From Desulforamulus hydrothermalis Lam5 = DSM 18033 (GTDB lineage Bacteria > Bacillota > Desulfotomaculia > Desulfotomaculales > Desulfotomaculaceae), in the NCBI RefSeq assembly GCF_000315365.1, contig NZ_CAOS01000013.1, forward strand, positions 301,830 through 365,829: DNA of 64,000 nt, read 5' to 3'. Under the pieces are notes generated by a model, which saw only the letters and a list, made by a program, of their open reading frames with translations, did no database searches and had not been told where the DNA came from. The translations under genes and the position numbers were made by a program. Below, one piece after another: positions 35,397 through 44,258 of the stretch; the first letter of the stretch is position 1, and each line of letters starts with the position of its first letter.

Positions 35397-36170
35397 ATGC
35401 TGCGCGGTTTATATATAACCATGAACAGTTTGGATGTTCAGCAGGCAAAATTAAATAATATTTCCAACAACCTGGCCAACCTGGCCACTCCGGGTTATAA
35501 GAAGAGCAACCTGTTGGACAACCGCTTTGCGGAAAGCCTGCAGCTGGCCCTGGAAGCCAACGGCCCGGGCGGTAAGCGGCAGCCCGTGGGTGAGGGGAAC
35601 CTGGGCAACCTGGTGACGCAGGTACAGATTGATTGGCAGCCCGGCCCCTTAACCGAAACCGGCCAGGCCACCGATTTGGCGCTGGAAGGCAAAGGTTTTT
35701 TTGTGGTTGAAAATGACAACGGTGAACAACTCTATACCCGCAACGGCTCCTTTGTGATAGACGCCGAAGGTAATTTGCGAACGGTTGAAGGGTACCTGGT
35801 GCTGGGCGAAGGGGGGCCCATTACTGTTGAAGACCGGGAGCACCTGGTTGTCCGGGAGGACGGTACCATTATGACAGGGGCAGGCCGGGAGGCCGAGGCG
35901 GTGGATAAGCTGCAGCTGGTTGAGTTTCCGGACACCGCCCGGCTGCAAAAGGCGGACGGCAACTACTTTACCGACCCGGACGGTACTGCCGAACCGGCTG
36001 CCGCCACCACTGTGGTGCAGGGCTGGCTGGAAAAATCCAACGTGGATCCGGTGCAGGCCATGATTGATATTATCCCGGTGGCACGCATTTATGAAGCCGG
36101 CCAGAAACTGGTGCAGGTCAACGACGACCTGTTGGATAAAGCCATTAACCAGGTGGCACGGGTTAAGTAA
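35397..36170 (+). CDS. flgF: FlgF/FlhO-type distal rod protein
   Basis: Rod protein of 257 residues: LNNISNNLANLATPGYKKSN at the N-terminus, DLALEGKGFFVV, and the C-terminal SNVDPVQAMIDIIPVARIYEA. One of two adjacent rod proteins after fliA, as flhO-flhP in Bacillus. ATG at 35397 behind AAAGGGAGGG. Which of the pair is functionally FlgF or FlgG is by position only. Confidence 0.88.
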   Translation: MLRGLYITMNSLDVQQAKLNNISNNLANLATPGYKKSNLLDNRFAESLQLALEANGPGGKRQPVGEGNLGNLVTQVQIDWQPGPLTETGQATDLALEGKGFFVVENDNGEQLYTRNGSFVIDAEGNLRTVEGYLVLGEGGPITVEDREHLVVREDGTIMTGAGREAEAVDKLQLVEFPDTARLQKADGNYFTDPDGTAEPAAATTVVQGWLEKSNVDPVQAMIDIIPVARIYEAGQKLVQVNDDLLDKAINQVARVK

Positions 36171-36196
36171 TAAAAATTTAACAAGCAGGTGATAAA

Positions 36197-37000
36197 ATGA
36201 TTATCAAGACCCTGGCCAGCGGCGCCTCGGGCATGCGGGCGCACCAGTTAAAACTTGATACTATTGGCAATAACATTGCGAACATCAATACCACCGGCTA
36301 TAAAAAAAGCAGAGTTAATTTTGCCGATATGGTCCAGCAGGCCCTGGGGGATGAAGGTATCCCGGCCGCGGCGGATCCCCGGCCGGCGGGCGGCTCGGGC
36401 GTCCGGACGGTTACCGTAGCCCGGCTGTTTGAACAGGGAGATTTGCTGCAAACCGGCCGCGAGCTTGATTTAGCCATCGAGGGGGAGGGCTTTTTCAAGG
36501 TGATGCCTGCCGACGGTGAGGATGACCGGGAATATTACACCAGGGACGGTTCCTTTTATATCACCACAATTGACGACGAGCCGGTGCTGGTTAATGCCGG
36601 CGGCTACAAGCTGGACTGGGACGGCCAGCTGGATCCGGAAACCTACAGCTCTTACCAAGTAAACGAAAAGGGTGAAGTTTACGGCCTTAAAAAGGACGGC
36701 ACCATAGATAAAGACCCCATTGGCACCATCCAGCTTTATACCTTTGCGGCGCCGGCCAATTTAATGAGCAAGGGGAACAACCTGTACCTGCCCACGGCAG
36801 CCAGCGGCGAGGCCACAGCCGGTACGCCCGGGGAGGAGGGGGTTGGCTATCTGCGGTCGGGTTATTTGGAGCGCTCCAATGTAGACCTGGCGGTGGAAAT
36901 GATCGGCATGATTGAGGCCCAGCGGGCCTATGCCGCCAACTCCCGCACCGTCCAGACAGCCGATGAAATGTGGGACAGGGCCAATAATTTGCGTAAATAA
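36197..37000 (+). CDS. flgG: FlgG/FlhP-type distal rod protein
   Basis: Rod protein of 267 residues with IKTLASGASGMRAHQLKLD, IGNNIANINTTGYKKSR, DLAIEGEGFFKV and the C-terminal SNVDLAVEMIGMIEAQRAYA. ATG at 36197 behind AGGTGAT. Second of the rod pair. Confidence 0.9.
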   Translation: MIIKTLASGASGMRAHQLKLDTIGNNIANINTTGYKKSRVNFADMVQQALGDEGIPAAADPRPAGGSGVRTVTVARLFEQGDLLQTGRELDLAIEGEGFFKVMPADGEDDREYYTRDGSFYITTIDDEPVLVNAGGYKLDWDGQLDPETYSSYQVNEKGEVYGLKKDGTIDKDPIGTIQLYTFAAPANLMSKGNNLYLPTAASGEATAGTPGEEGVGYLRSGYLERSNVDLAVEMIGMIEAQRAYAANSRTVQTADEMWDRANNLRK

Positions 37001-37045
37001 AGTAAACAGAGATTTTGCTTGATATCAGCCTTAAGGGGGGCAGAC

Positions 37046-37546
37046 ATGGAATTAGCAAAGGGAAATGCGGAAATCCAGGTAGGCATTGCTGATTACAAGG
37101 TAGCATCATCCCCCCAGCGCCTGATTACCCTGGGTCTGGGTTCCTGCGTGGGAGTGGCGCTGTACGATCCTGTTACCAAAATCGGGGGGCTTTTGCACAT
37201 TATGCTTCCCGACAGCAGCCAATTTAACAACGTAACCAAACCGGCCAAATTTGCGGATACCGGCATACCGCTGATGATTGAGGAGATCAGGCGCCGGGGC
37301 GGCAGCCCCGGCCGGCTGACCGCCAAACTGGCGGGAGGGGCGCAAATGTTTTCCGGCCTGGATGAAAAATTTGTTTTAAACATCGGCCAGCGCAACGCCG
37401 CCAAGGTGCGCGAAATTTTAAGCAAACTGGGCATTCGCATTCTGGCCGAAGAACTGGGCGGCAACCGGGGCCGCACCATGATTTTTGATACTGCCACCGG
37501 GCAAGTTATTATTCGGACCATCGGCACGCCCAACAAGGTGATATAA
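37046..37546 (+). CDS. cheD: CheD receptor deamidase
   Basis: Deamidates glutamines of chemoreceptors and partners with CheC. Protein of 166 residues with catalytic Cys34 in LGSCVGVAL and His51 in LLHIML, both as in the family. ATG at 37046 after AAGGGGGG. Begins the cheD-cheR-cheC-cheY block. Confidence 0.96.
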   Translation: MELAKGNAEIQVGIADYKVASSPQRLITLGLGSCVGVALYDPVTKIGGLLHIMLPDSSQFNNVTKPAKFADTGIPLMIEEIRRRGGSPGRLTAKLAGGAQMFSGLDEKFVLNIGQRNAAKVREILSKLGIRILAEELGGNRGRTMIFDTATGQVIIRTIGTPNKVI

Positions 37547-37547
37547 T

Positions 37548-38318
37548 ATGACTGATTTTATTCGTTTCAAAGAAAAGATATATCATTCCTTCGGGCTGGA
37601 TCTTAACAGTTACAAAGAAAACCAGTTAAAAAGACGGCTGGATAATTTATTGGCCCGCAAGCAGTACAGTGATTACCAGGCTTTTTATAACTACTTAACC
37701 AGCCAACCGCAGGCCTGGCATGAATTTTTAGATTACCTTACCATCAACGTGTCTGAATTCTTCCGGGACGTTAAAATGTTTCAAACCCTGGAAACTAAAG
37801 TTTTACCCGAGTTGATGCGGCAAAGGGGAAGTTTAAAAATCTGGAGTGCTGCCTGCTCCAACGGCTGCGAACCCTATAGCATTGCCATTATTCTGGAGGA
37901 AATATCCCCCGGCAAAAGGCATCACATTGATGCCACCGACATAGATAATACCATCCTGCGGGCGGCGGCAGCAGGTGTTTATAGCGGTGACGCCGTGCGC
38001 AATGTGCCAAAGGACCGGTTGATCAAATATTTTTCCCAGCAGCAGGGGAAATACCACATTGCCGGGTCGATAAAAGGCAAAGTTTCTTTTAAGCAGCATA
38101 ACCTGCTGGCCGATAACTATCCCAGGGGTTATGATTTAATTGCCTGCCGCAATGTCACCATTTATTTTACCCGGGAAGCCCAGGACAAGGTAAACCAAAA
38201 GTTTGCCCAAAGTTTAAACCCCGGCGGTTATTTGTTTATAGGCGGCAGCGAAACCATTTTTAATTATGCCGACCTGGGCTTTGAAAAAGCCGCACCGTGT
38301 TTCTACCGAAAAAAATAA
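37548..38318 (+). CDS. cheR: CheR receptor methyltransferase
   Basis: SAM-dependent glutamate methyltransferase of 256 residues. Helical N-terminal domain (LKRRLDNLLAR), then the SAM site (LKIWSAACSNGCEPYSIAI, with the second C where many CheR have S), IDATDIDNTILRAA and LIACRNVTIYFTREAQ. ATG at 37548, one base after the cheD stop. The matching methylesterase CheB is at the far left of the window. Confidence 0.96.
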   Translation: MTDFIRFKEKIYHSFGLDLNSYKENQLKRRLDNLLARKQYSDYQAFYNYLTSQPQAWHEFLDYLTINVSEFFRDVKMFQTLETKVLPELMRQRGSLKIWSAACSNGCEPYSIAIILEEISPGKRHHIDATDIDNTILRAAAAGVYSGDAVRNVPKDRLIKYFSQQQGKYHIAGSIKGKVSFKQHNLLADNYPRGYDLIACRNVTIYFTREAQDKVNQKFAQSLNPGGYLFIGGSETIFNYADLGFEKAAPCFYRKK

Positions 38319-38351
38319 CCCGGCTGACGGAGGCTGAAAGGATGGGATAAA

Positions 38352-38969
38352 ATGGCCGAACACCGACTTTTAACCGAAACCCACTTGGACGTGCTGAAGG
38401 AAATCGGCAATATTGGTCTGGGCAATGCAGCTACCGCTCTGGCTACCATGGTTAATAAACGTATTGATATGGCCGTGCCCCGGAGCAGGTTTCTTTCCCT
38501 GGAAGAGGTAATGGAGCTGATCGGCGGGCTGGAAGAAATAGTTTGCTGTGTCAGCCTGCGGCTGGAAGGGGATGTGCCGGGCCAGATACTGTTTATTTTT
38601 AATCTGGAAAGCACGTTTAATCTGGTTGACATGCTGATGGGCATGGACAAGGGAACCACCCGGGAACTGGACGAAATGGGCGAATCGGTGGTGAAGGAAA
38701 TCGGCAATGTATTAACCGGTTCTTTCCTCAGCGCCATCGGCACCATGACCGGCTTAACCATGATTCCCACCGTGCCTATGTTTGCCACCGATATGCTGGG
38801 GGCCGTGCTGAGCACTTCCCTGGTGGCCGGCGGTTATGTGGAAGATCATATTTTAACCATAGAAACCTTGCTGTTTGAAGACCAGGAGGAAATTAAGGGG
38901 CACTTCTTCTTATTTACCGACCAGAATTCACTGCAAACTCTGTTTAACTCTTTAGGATTAACACTTTAA
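38352..38969 (+). CDS. cheC: CheC phosphatase of CheY-P
   Basis: Protein of 205 residues with two copies of the phosphatase active-site motif ([DS]xxxExxNxxxxA-like): LDVLKEIGNIGLGNA near the start and ESVVKEIGNVLTGSF near residue 110. CheC dephosphorylates CheY-P and is stimulated by CheD. ATG at 38352. Confidence 0.94.
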   Translation: MAEHRLLTETHLDVLKEIGNIGLGNAATALATMVNKRIDMAVPRSRFLSLEEVMELIGGLEEIVCCVSLRLEGDVPGQILFIFNLESTFNLVDMLMGMDKGTTRELDEMGESVVKEIGNVLTGSFLSAIGTMTGLTMIPTVPMFATDMLGAVLSTSLVAGGYVEDHILTIETLLFEDQEEIKGHFFLFTDQNSLQTLFNSLGLTL

Positions 38970-38987
38970 GATTAGGGGGATTGGCTG

Positions 38988-39356
38988 ATGAGCAAGCGTG
39001 TATTAATTGTGGACGATGCTGCTTTTATGCGCATGATGATTAAAAATATACTGACCAAAAACGGTTATGAAGTGGTGGGAGAAGCAGAAAACGGTGCGGT
39101 GGCCCTGCAAATGTATAAGGAGCTGAAACCGGACCTGGTGACCATGGACATTACCATGCCCGAAATGGACGGCATTCAAGGGGTTAAGGCCATCCGGGCG
39201 GTGGATCCCAATGCCAATATTATCATGTGCAGCGCCATGGGCCAGCAGTCTATGGTTATGGAAGCTATTCAGGCCGGCGCCAAAGACTTTATTGTTAAGC
39301 CTTTTCAGCAGGACCGCATTCTGCAGGCCGTTGAGCGGGTACTGTCCAGAGGATAA
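38988..39356 (+). CDS. cheY: CheY response regulator
   Basis: Single receiver domain of 122 residues. Acidic pocket Asp9/Asp10, phospho-acceptor Asp54 (VTMDITMPEMDG), Ser82 and Lys104 (IVKPF) are all present. It binds the motor switch (FliM/FliY, next genes) after phosphorylation by CheA, which is not in the window. Confidence 0.97.
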   Translation: MSKRVLIVDDAAFMRMMIKNILTKNGYEVVGEAENGAVALQMYKELKPDLVTMDITMPEMDGIQGVKAIRAVDPNANIIMCSAMGQQSMVMEAIQAGAKDFIVKPFQQDRILQAVERVLSRG

Positions 39357-39390
39357 GGCGGCGATACCTGCTTTACGGGGGGTGTAGAGG

Positions 39391-40383
39391 TTGTCCAAGG
39401 ATGTTCTCAGCCAGGGGGAGATAGATTCACTGTTGGCTGCTTTAATGGCAGGCGATGTGCCCCAGGAAGCCGTTGAAGCCAAAGAACATAAAAAATTAAA
39501 ACTTTATGATTTTCGCCGGCCCAATAAATTTACCAAGGAACAGCTGCGCACCCTGCAGGTTTTGCACGAGGGCTATGCCCGGCTGCTGTCCAACTTTTTA
39601 TCCGGTTACTTGAGGTCGACCATTACCATTGAAGTGGCTTCCATTGGGCAGTTTACATACGAGGAGTTTATTAATTCAGTGCCTACTCCCACGGTGATGA
39701 CCATTTTCAGCCTGGCCCCCTTAAAGGGGACAGCCCTGATGGAAACCAACCTGCAGTTTTTGTTCCCGGTGATTGACCTGCAATTTGGGGGGCCCGGCGA
39801 AATGCCGCCCCGCGTCAGGGAACTGACTGACATTGAGCTTTCAGTGGCCAACCGGATTATTAAACGGCTGCTGGATCATTTAACCATTACCTGGAAAGAT
39901 ATTGTTAATATTGCCCCCAAGGTGGAATCCATCGACGCCAACCCGCACCTGCACCAGTTGATGTCGCCCAACGACATTGTGGCGGTGATAACCTTTTCCG
40001 CCGGTGTGGGCGAGGAAGTGCGGGGGCTGATTAACCTATGCCTGCCCTACAGCCTGCTGGATTCTGTGCTGTCGCGGTTTTCCATGGCCAACCAGTTTGT
40101 GCGGGAGACCGAGCAGGAAGAACAGGACCTGCGGGCGCTGGAATACTGGCTGGCGGAATCCGACGTGGAGATCAGTGTGGTGGCAGGCCATGCTGACATC
40201 AGCGTGAGGGAGTTTCTGCAGCTGCAGGTGGGGGATGTACTGCCCTTAAACCGGGGCTATACCCAAGATCTTGATTTGTATGTGGATGATGAGCTTAAAT
40301 ATAAAGTCCAAGTGGGAACGGTAGGCCAGAGCCTAGCGGTTCAGGTAACCTCACTGGCCGAGGAGGCGTGGGAAATTGTCTAA
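39391..40383 (+). CDS. fliM: FliM, motor switch protein
   Basis: C-ring protein of 330 residues. The N-terminal CheY-P binding peptide (LSQGEIDSLLAAL) is followed by a CheC-like middle domain and a C-terminal SpoA domain (VQVGTVGQSLAVQV). TTG at 39391 with GGGGGGTG upstream. Overlaps fliY by 8 bases. Confidence 0.97.
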   Translation: MSKDVLSQGEIDSLLAALMAGDVPQEAVEAKEHKKLKLYDFRRPNKFTKEQLRTLQVLHEGYARLLSNFLSGYLRSTITIEVASIGQFTYEEFINSVPTPTVMTIFSLAPLKGTALMETNLQFLFPVIDLQFGGPGEMPPRVRELTDIELSVANRIIKRLLDHLTITWKDIVNIAPKVESIDANPHLHQLMSPNDIVAVITFSAGVGEEVRGLINLCLPYSLLDSVLSRFSMANQFVRETEQEEQDLRALEYWLAESDVEISVVAGHADISVREFLQLQVGDVLPLNRGYTQDLDLYVDDELKYKVQVGTVGQSLAVQVTSLAEEAWEIV

Positions 40384-41632
40384 GCTTTTAAGCCAGGAAG
40401 AAATTGACGCATTAATGAGGGCCCAGGCCATGGGCGACAGCCCGGCACCTGTGCCGGACAGTGAAACGGCGGCAGACGGCGGCTTGCCGCAGGAACCGGC
40501 CGCCGCTGCGGCGCAGCCGGCGGGAGAACTGCCCCAGATGGATTTATCCCTTTTAATGACCCCGGAAGAAATGGATGCCCTGGGGGAGATCGGCAATATT
40601 TCCATGGGTTCTGCTTCTACCACCCTGTCGGAATTATTGAGCCAGCGGGTCAGTATTACCAGCCCCCGGGTAAAAATAATGACCAAGAAAGAACTCTTTG
40701 ATTCTTTTTCAGTTCCTTACCTGGTCATTAAAGTTGATTTCAGCGAAGGGTTGAACGGCTATAATTTACTGGTGATCCGCTTGCAGGATGCTGCCACCAT
40801 GGCCAGCTTGATGATGGGCGGCGACGGCACCCCCATGTCGGAGGAAATTTCTGACATGGAAATCAGTGCGGCTGCCGAAGCCATGAACATGATGATCGGC
40901 ACCGCTGCCACCTCTTTATCCCAGATGTTTCACCGGCCCATTAACATTTCACCGCCGGAGACCAATTTGCTGAAAAGCAAGGAAGATCCCCTGGCCCAGC
41001 CGCCGCAGGCCATTGAGGACGTTATTGTGGTGGTTTCCTTTGATATGAAGATCGGCGACCTGGTTGATACCGACATCATGCAGATAATGAGTGTGGAAAC
41101 AGCCAGGGAAGAAGCCAACCTCTTATTAAAAGATATTATGGGTTTGCCGGATACGCCGTCGCAAACAAACTTTGCTGAGGCACCGGCGGATCCGTTGCCC
41201 TCTTCGCCGGGCCTGCCAAGCTCCCAGGAGCTGGCTGAACCGGCAGGTCGGCCGGTTCAGCCAAGCAGCCCGCCGCCCGCCGCTGCAGCGGCGGCACCGC
41301 CGCCGGCAGCCGCCGCTGTTCAGCCGGCTTATCAGTCCTCAACCCTGGGATCGTTGGAACAGCGCAATCTGGATTTAATTCTGGATATTCCCCTGCGGGT
41401 TAGCGTGGTGCTGGGCCGGACCCGGCGACCCATTAAGGATGTGCTGAAAATGGCTCCCGGCTCAGTGGTGGAGCTGGACGCTCTGGCGGATGAACCGGTG
41501 GAAATACTGGTTAACGGCACCCTGGTGGCCACCGGGGAAGTGGTGGTGGTCAACGAAAATTTTGGCGTCCGCATTACCAACATTATCAGCCCTCTGGAGC
41601 GGGTCCAGCGGCTGGGCGGCAAAAAATTCTAA
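40376..41632 (+). CDS. fliY: FliY, FliN-type switch protein with CheY-P phosphatase domain
   Basis: Protein of 418 residues: CheY-binding-like N-terminus (LSQEEIDALMRAQ), CheC-like domain with two active-site motifs (MDALGEIGNISMGSA and MEISAAAEAMNMMIG), a Pro/Ala/Gln-rich linker (about 255-325) and a C-terminal FliN domain (PLRVSVVLGRTRRPIKDVL). This is the Gram-positive form. TTG at 40376 behind GAGGAGG. Last gene of the long operon. Confidence 0.96.
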   Translation: MSKLLSQEEIDALMRAQAMGDSPAPVPDSETAADGGLPQEPAAAAAQPAGELPQMDLSLLMTPEEMDALGEIGNISMGSASTTLSELLSQRVSITSPRVKIMTKKELFDSFSVPYLVIKVDFSEGLNGYNLLVIRLQDAATMASLMMGGDGTPMSEEISDMEISAAAEAMNMMIGTAATSLSQMFHRPINISPPETNLLKSKEDPLAQPPQAIEDVIVVVSFDMKIGDLVDTDIMQIMSVETAREEANLLLKDIMGLPDTPSQTNFAEAPADPLPSSPGLPSSQELAEPAGRPVQPSSPPPAAAAAAPPPAAAAVQPAYQSSTLGSLEQRNLDLILDIPLRVSVVLGRTRRPIKDVLKMAPGSVVELDALADEPVEILVNGTLVATGEVVVVNENFGVRITNIISPLERVQRLGGKKF

Positions 41633-41726
41633 AGCCAAGTCGCGCAAGATAAACAGTAAGAAGATTGATGATCCCCTGTCAGCTTTTTGTTGAAGCACCG
41701 GTCACAGCACTTGCTGAGCGAAAGGA

Positions 41727-41771
41727 GCCATGGCGGTGACGCCCACAGGAGGTGGGCGCCACCACCATGGC
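41727..41771. repeat. Long GC-rich hairpin after fliY
   Basis: A 20-position stem with two mismatches: GCCATGGCGGTGACGCCCAC (41727-41746) against its near reverse complement (41752-41771), loop AGGAG. There is no T-tract, so it is not a standard terminator. It may stabilise or stop the end of the 26-kb flagellar mRNA, or be a REP-like palindrome. Confidence 0.65.
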
Positions 41772-41830
41772 GACCGCTGACCGGAGCTTAAGGGGATTAT
41801 AAACCGCAGTTAATGTTTGGCGACACCTAT

Positions 41831-41857
41831 GGTGAGGGCATTAATCCCTCACCTCTT
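41831..41857. terminator. Possible bidirectional terminator between fliY and the DUF1015-like gene
   Basis: GGTGAGGG (41831-41838) pairs perfectly with CCCTCACC (41846-41853) in the gap between two converging transcription units. The flanks are T/A-rich but lack a long T-run. Confidence 0.5.
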
Positions 41858-41879
41858 AATTTAGCTTTTAATCCGGTTG

Positions 41880-42305
41880 TCAAGCAAGCAGGACAGCCAG
41901 CTGGTATTGCCCGTCCTCTACCGCCTTGAGGGCGGCTGCCGGATCCTGAGTGTAAGTCACTGTTGCCGACCTGTCCTGGGGGCTGAGGTTTAAGATGCCG
42001 CCCAGCACCTCTTGCTCCAGCAGGGCCCGGCTTGGCTCGGCTTCCGGGGCAACCTGCGGCCCCAGGCTGCTGCTGTCCTTCAGGGTGTTGATAAAGACGC
42101 AGTCTCCCCCGGCGTATACGGACAGCACCGGCCGCCGGCTGCCGTCGGCCCGCCGCCCCAGGGCGGCCATTCTGTTTAATAAAATATCCAGGTTATGATA
42201 GTCCTGGAGCAAAATAAAATCCTCCTGCATGAAGTTTTTGGCCAGTCTGTCCAGCAACGACAGGGGATGCAAGCTGCACTGCCTGATTAAAGCCACCTTA
42301 GTCAT
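41880..42305 (-). CDS. Short DUF1015-like protein
   Basis: Protein of 141 residues resembling only the C-terminal part of DUF1015 proteins (which are over 400 residues): the strand-rich GSRRPVLSVYAGGDCVFINTL segment and the ending VTYTQDPAAALKAVEDGQYQLAVLLA. The N-terminus (MTKVALIRQCSLHPLSLLDR) looks like a genuine start, so it may be a stand-alone domain or a remnant. Overlaps the mazG-like start by 8 bases, so the two are cotranscribed. Function unknown. Confidence 0.6.
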   Translation of the reverse strand: MTKVALIRQCSLHPLSLLDRLAKNFMQEDFILLQDYHNLDILLNRMAALGRRADGSRRPVLSVYAGGDCVFINTLKDSSSLGPQVAPEAEPSRALLEQEVLGGILNLSPQDRSATVTYTQDPAAALKAVEDGQYQLAVLLA

Positions 42306-42651
42306 CCGTAGGCACCTCCGCTTGTTTTTCTATTGGCTTAATGCGGGTCCAGCGGTGGCTGTCCCGCTGCCGGTATTTTTCCATCATGTCCTGAAAGGCC
42401 TTGTCCAGGTCAATCTGCAGTGAATTGGCAAAACAACCTACAATGAATAATATATCTGCCAGCTCCAGGGCGAGGTTTCCTGCCGGTTCCCCTGGTTTTT
42501 TGGGTTTTTGGCCGTACAGGTGGTTAACCTCCCGGGCCAGCTCACCCACTTCTTCGGTTAAACGGGCCAGCATGGACAGGGGATGCCAGTAACCCTCCTC
42601 GAACTGGCTGATCCACCGGTGTACGTCCTGCTGCATATCTTTGAGGCTCAC
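42298..42651 (-). CDS. MazG-like nucleotide pyrophosphohydrolase
   Basis: All-alpha NTP pyrophosphohydrolase of 117 residues, the short MazG/YpjD type. The Mg-binding EExxE (LTEEVGELAREV) and the later ExxD (LELADILF) are present. Such enzymes clear non-canonical or excess (d)NTPs. The upstream gap contains a GGTATAATG on the reverse strand that could be its -10 element. Confidence 0.88.
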   Translation of the reverse strand: MSLKDMQQDVHRWISQFEEGYWHPLSMLARLTEEVGELAREVNHLYGQKPKKPGEPAGNLALELADILFIVGCFANSLQIDLDKAFQDMMEKYRQRDSHRWTRIKPIEKQAEVPTDD

Positions 42652-42804
42652 ACAACCACTCCCTATGTAAATGCTTCCACAGGTACATTATACCATCCCA
42701 TACCTAATATTGTTACCCCTGGCGTCTTTTTCATGTGCTGCTGGCATAAAGCAGCGGGTACCTCAGTATGATGATAGAAAGAACTTAGCCAGGGGGGATA
42801 TTTT

Positions 42805-43521
42805 GTGCTGATACCCAGACAGATTTTTTTTAACAGGCGCCGGCTGGTTCCGCTGGCAGCTGCAGCTGCCCTGGTGCTTGCCTTTATTTTTTGGCTGGGC
42901 CGGTTATTTTCCGGCACCGCTCAGGCCGACCAGGAGAAAATTTTTATCACCGCCCTGGATAATACCCTGGCCAGCCGCAGTTTTCGTTTTGCTGTAGAAA
43001 CAAAGCTCTTAGGGGAACACGAATTTTACAGCAAGCTGGAAGGGGAACGGGTGCTGCCGGATAAGGTGCATATTAAAGGGACTGTTTTGCAAACACCGGT
43101 GGAATTTACGCAGGTACAGGACAATACCTACATGAAAGACCCTTTTTCCGGTAAATGGCTGATGTTAAAGGATATTAAAATGTCCCAAACGGAACTGTTT
43201 TTTGCCGAGTTAAACCCCCTGGCGTATTTTAATTTTAAGGATATACCGCAGCTGGTACTGCAGGGGGAAGAAAAGGCGGCCGGCTACAAGTGCCTGGTTT
43301 TTGAGTTGAAGCCAAATTTGGAAAATATTTTTTTAGAAGATCAGTTTAACGACTATACCTATCAAGTGTGGGTGGATAAACAAGACCTGGTCATCCGCCA
43401 GGCTCTTATCCGGGCCAACCGGGCAGATACCGGCAGCCGCGGTCTGGAAATGAGCATTAAGCTCTGGGATTATAACCGGCAGCTGCAGGTAGAGGTGCCG
43501 GAGGAAATCCGGCCCAACTAG
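42805..43521 (+). CDS. Membrane-anchored hypothetical protein (LolA/LppX-like fold suspected)
   Basis: Protein of 238 residues with an N-terminal membrane anchor (about residues 12-32, PLAAAAALVLAFIFWLG) and an extracytoplasmic beta-rich domain. Repeating strands with QVQDNTYMKDPFSGKWLML and YTYQVWVDKQDLVIRQ recall lipoprotein-carrier-like sheets, but there is no lipobox Cys. GTG start at 42805 after CAGGGGGG. Function not recognised. Confidence 0.65.
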   Translation: MLIPRQIFFNRRRLVPLAAAAALVLAFIFWLGRLFSGTAQADQEKIFITALDNTLASRSFRFAVETKLLGEHEFYSKLEGERVLPDKVHIKGTVLQTPVEFTQVQDNTYMKDPFSGKWLMLKDIKMSQTELFFAELNPLAYFNFKDIPQLVLQGEEKAAGYKCLVFELKPNLENIFLEDQFNDYTYQVWVDKQDLVIRQALIRANRADTGSRGLEMSIKLWDYNRQLQVEVPEEIRPN

Positions 43522-43625
43522 CCGTTTGCCGCAGACTTGTCAACAGTTTTTGCCGTTTCTTGCTGAAACGGCATTTTTTACGGTCAGACGGGAAAATCTA
43601 TACCAGAGAACTTCAAACTCAACTA

Positions 43626-43655
43626 TTGACGAAAAAAAGGTTTTTTTGTTATGCT
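43626..43655 (+). promoter_or_regulatory. sigma-A promoter of hpt-guaA
   Basis: TTGACG (43626-43631), an 18-base spacer and TATGCT (43650-43655), 37 bases upstream of the hpt ATG. Confidence 0.65.
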
Positions 43656-43691
43656 CATTTGGTAGGCAAAGACTGGCAAGGAGTGAAAACA

Positions 43692-44231
43692 ATGCATCCC
43701 CATGTGGAAAAAATACTGTTAAACGAACAGCAAATCCAGGAACGGGTCAAACAGTTAGGTCAGCAAATTACCGCAGACTACCAGGGCGAGAGCATCCTGA
43801 TGGTGGGCATTTTAAAGGGAGCCATGATTTTTCTGGCGGACCTGGTGCGCAACATTGAAATACCCACTTTTTTTGATTTTATGGCGGTGTCCAGCTACGG
43901 GGCGGGCACAGTTTCTTCCGGCGTGGTTCGTATTTTAAAGGACCTGGACAAGAGTGTGGAAGGCAAACACGTTATTATTGTGGAGGATATTGTTGATACC
44001 GGGCTTACCCTGCAGTACCTGCTGGAGAATATGAAGTCCCGCGGGCCGGCCAGCCTGAAGGTTTGCACCCTGCTGGACAAGCCGGATCGCCGTAAAGTTG
44101 ACATTCCCATAGATTACAACGGTTTCCGCATACCTGATGAGTTTGTGGTGGGCTACGGTCTGGATTTTAATGAGCGGTACCGCAACCTGCCTTATATTGC
44201 GGTGCTGAAACCGGAAATTTATAAAGGTTAA
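43692..44231 (+). CDS. hpt: Hypoxanthine-guanine phosphoribosyltransferase
   Basis: Purine salvage enzyme of 179 residues converting hypoxanthine or guanine plus PRPP to IMP or GMP. PRPP-binding motif VIIVEDIVDTGLTLQYL, LKGAMIFLADL near the N-terminus and VGYGLDFNERYRNLPYI near the C-terminus. ATG at 43692 behind AAGGAG; the longer frame from 43560 covers the promoter. Followed 27 bases later by guaA. Confidence 0.96.
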   Translation: MHPHVEKILLNEQQIQERVKQLGQQITADYQGESILMVGILKGAMIFLADLVRNIEIPTFFDFMAVSSYGAGTVSSGVVRILKDLDKSVEGKHVIIVEDIVDTGLTLQYLLENMKSRGPASLKVCTLLDKPDRRKVDIPIDYNGFRIPDEFVVGYGLDFNERYRNLPYIAVLKPEIYKG

Positions 44232-44258
44232 AGTTTTTACTGAACGGAGGAGTTGTAA

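Noticed and set aside
41700..41880. Riboswitch candidate after fliY (hairpins resembling c-di-GMP or similar aptamers)
   Set aside because: No conserved core of any riboswitch class I know could be matched, and it lies between converging genes with nothing downstream to control.
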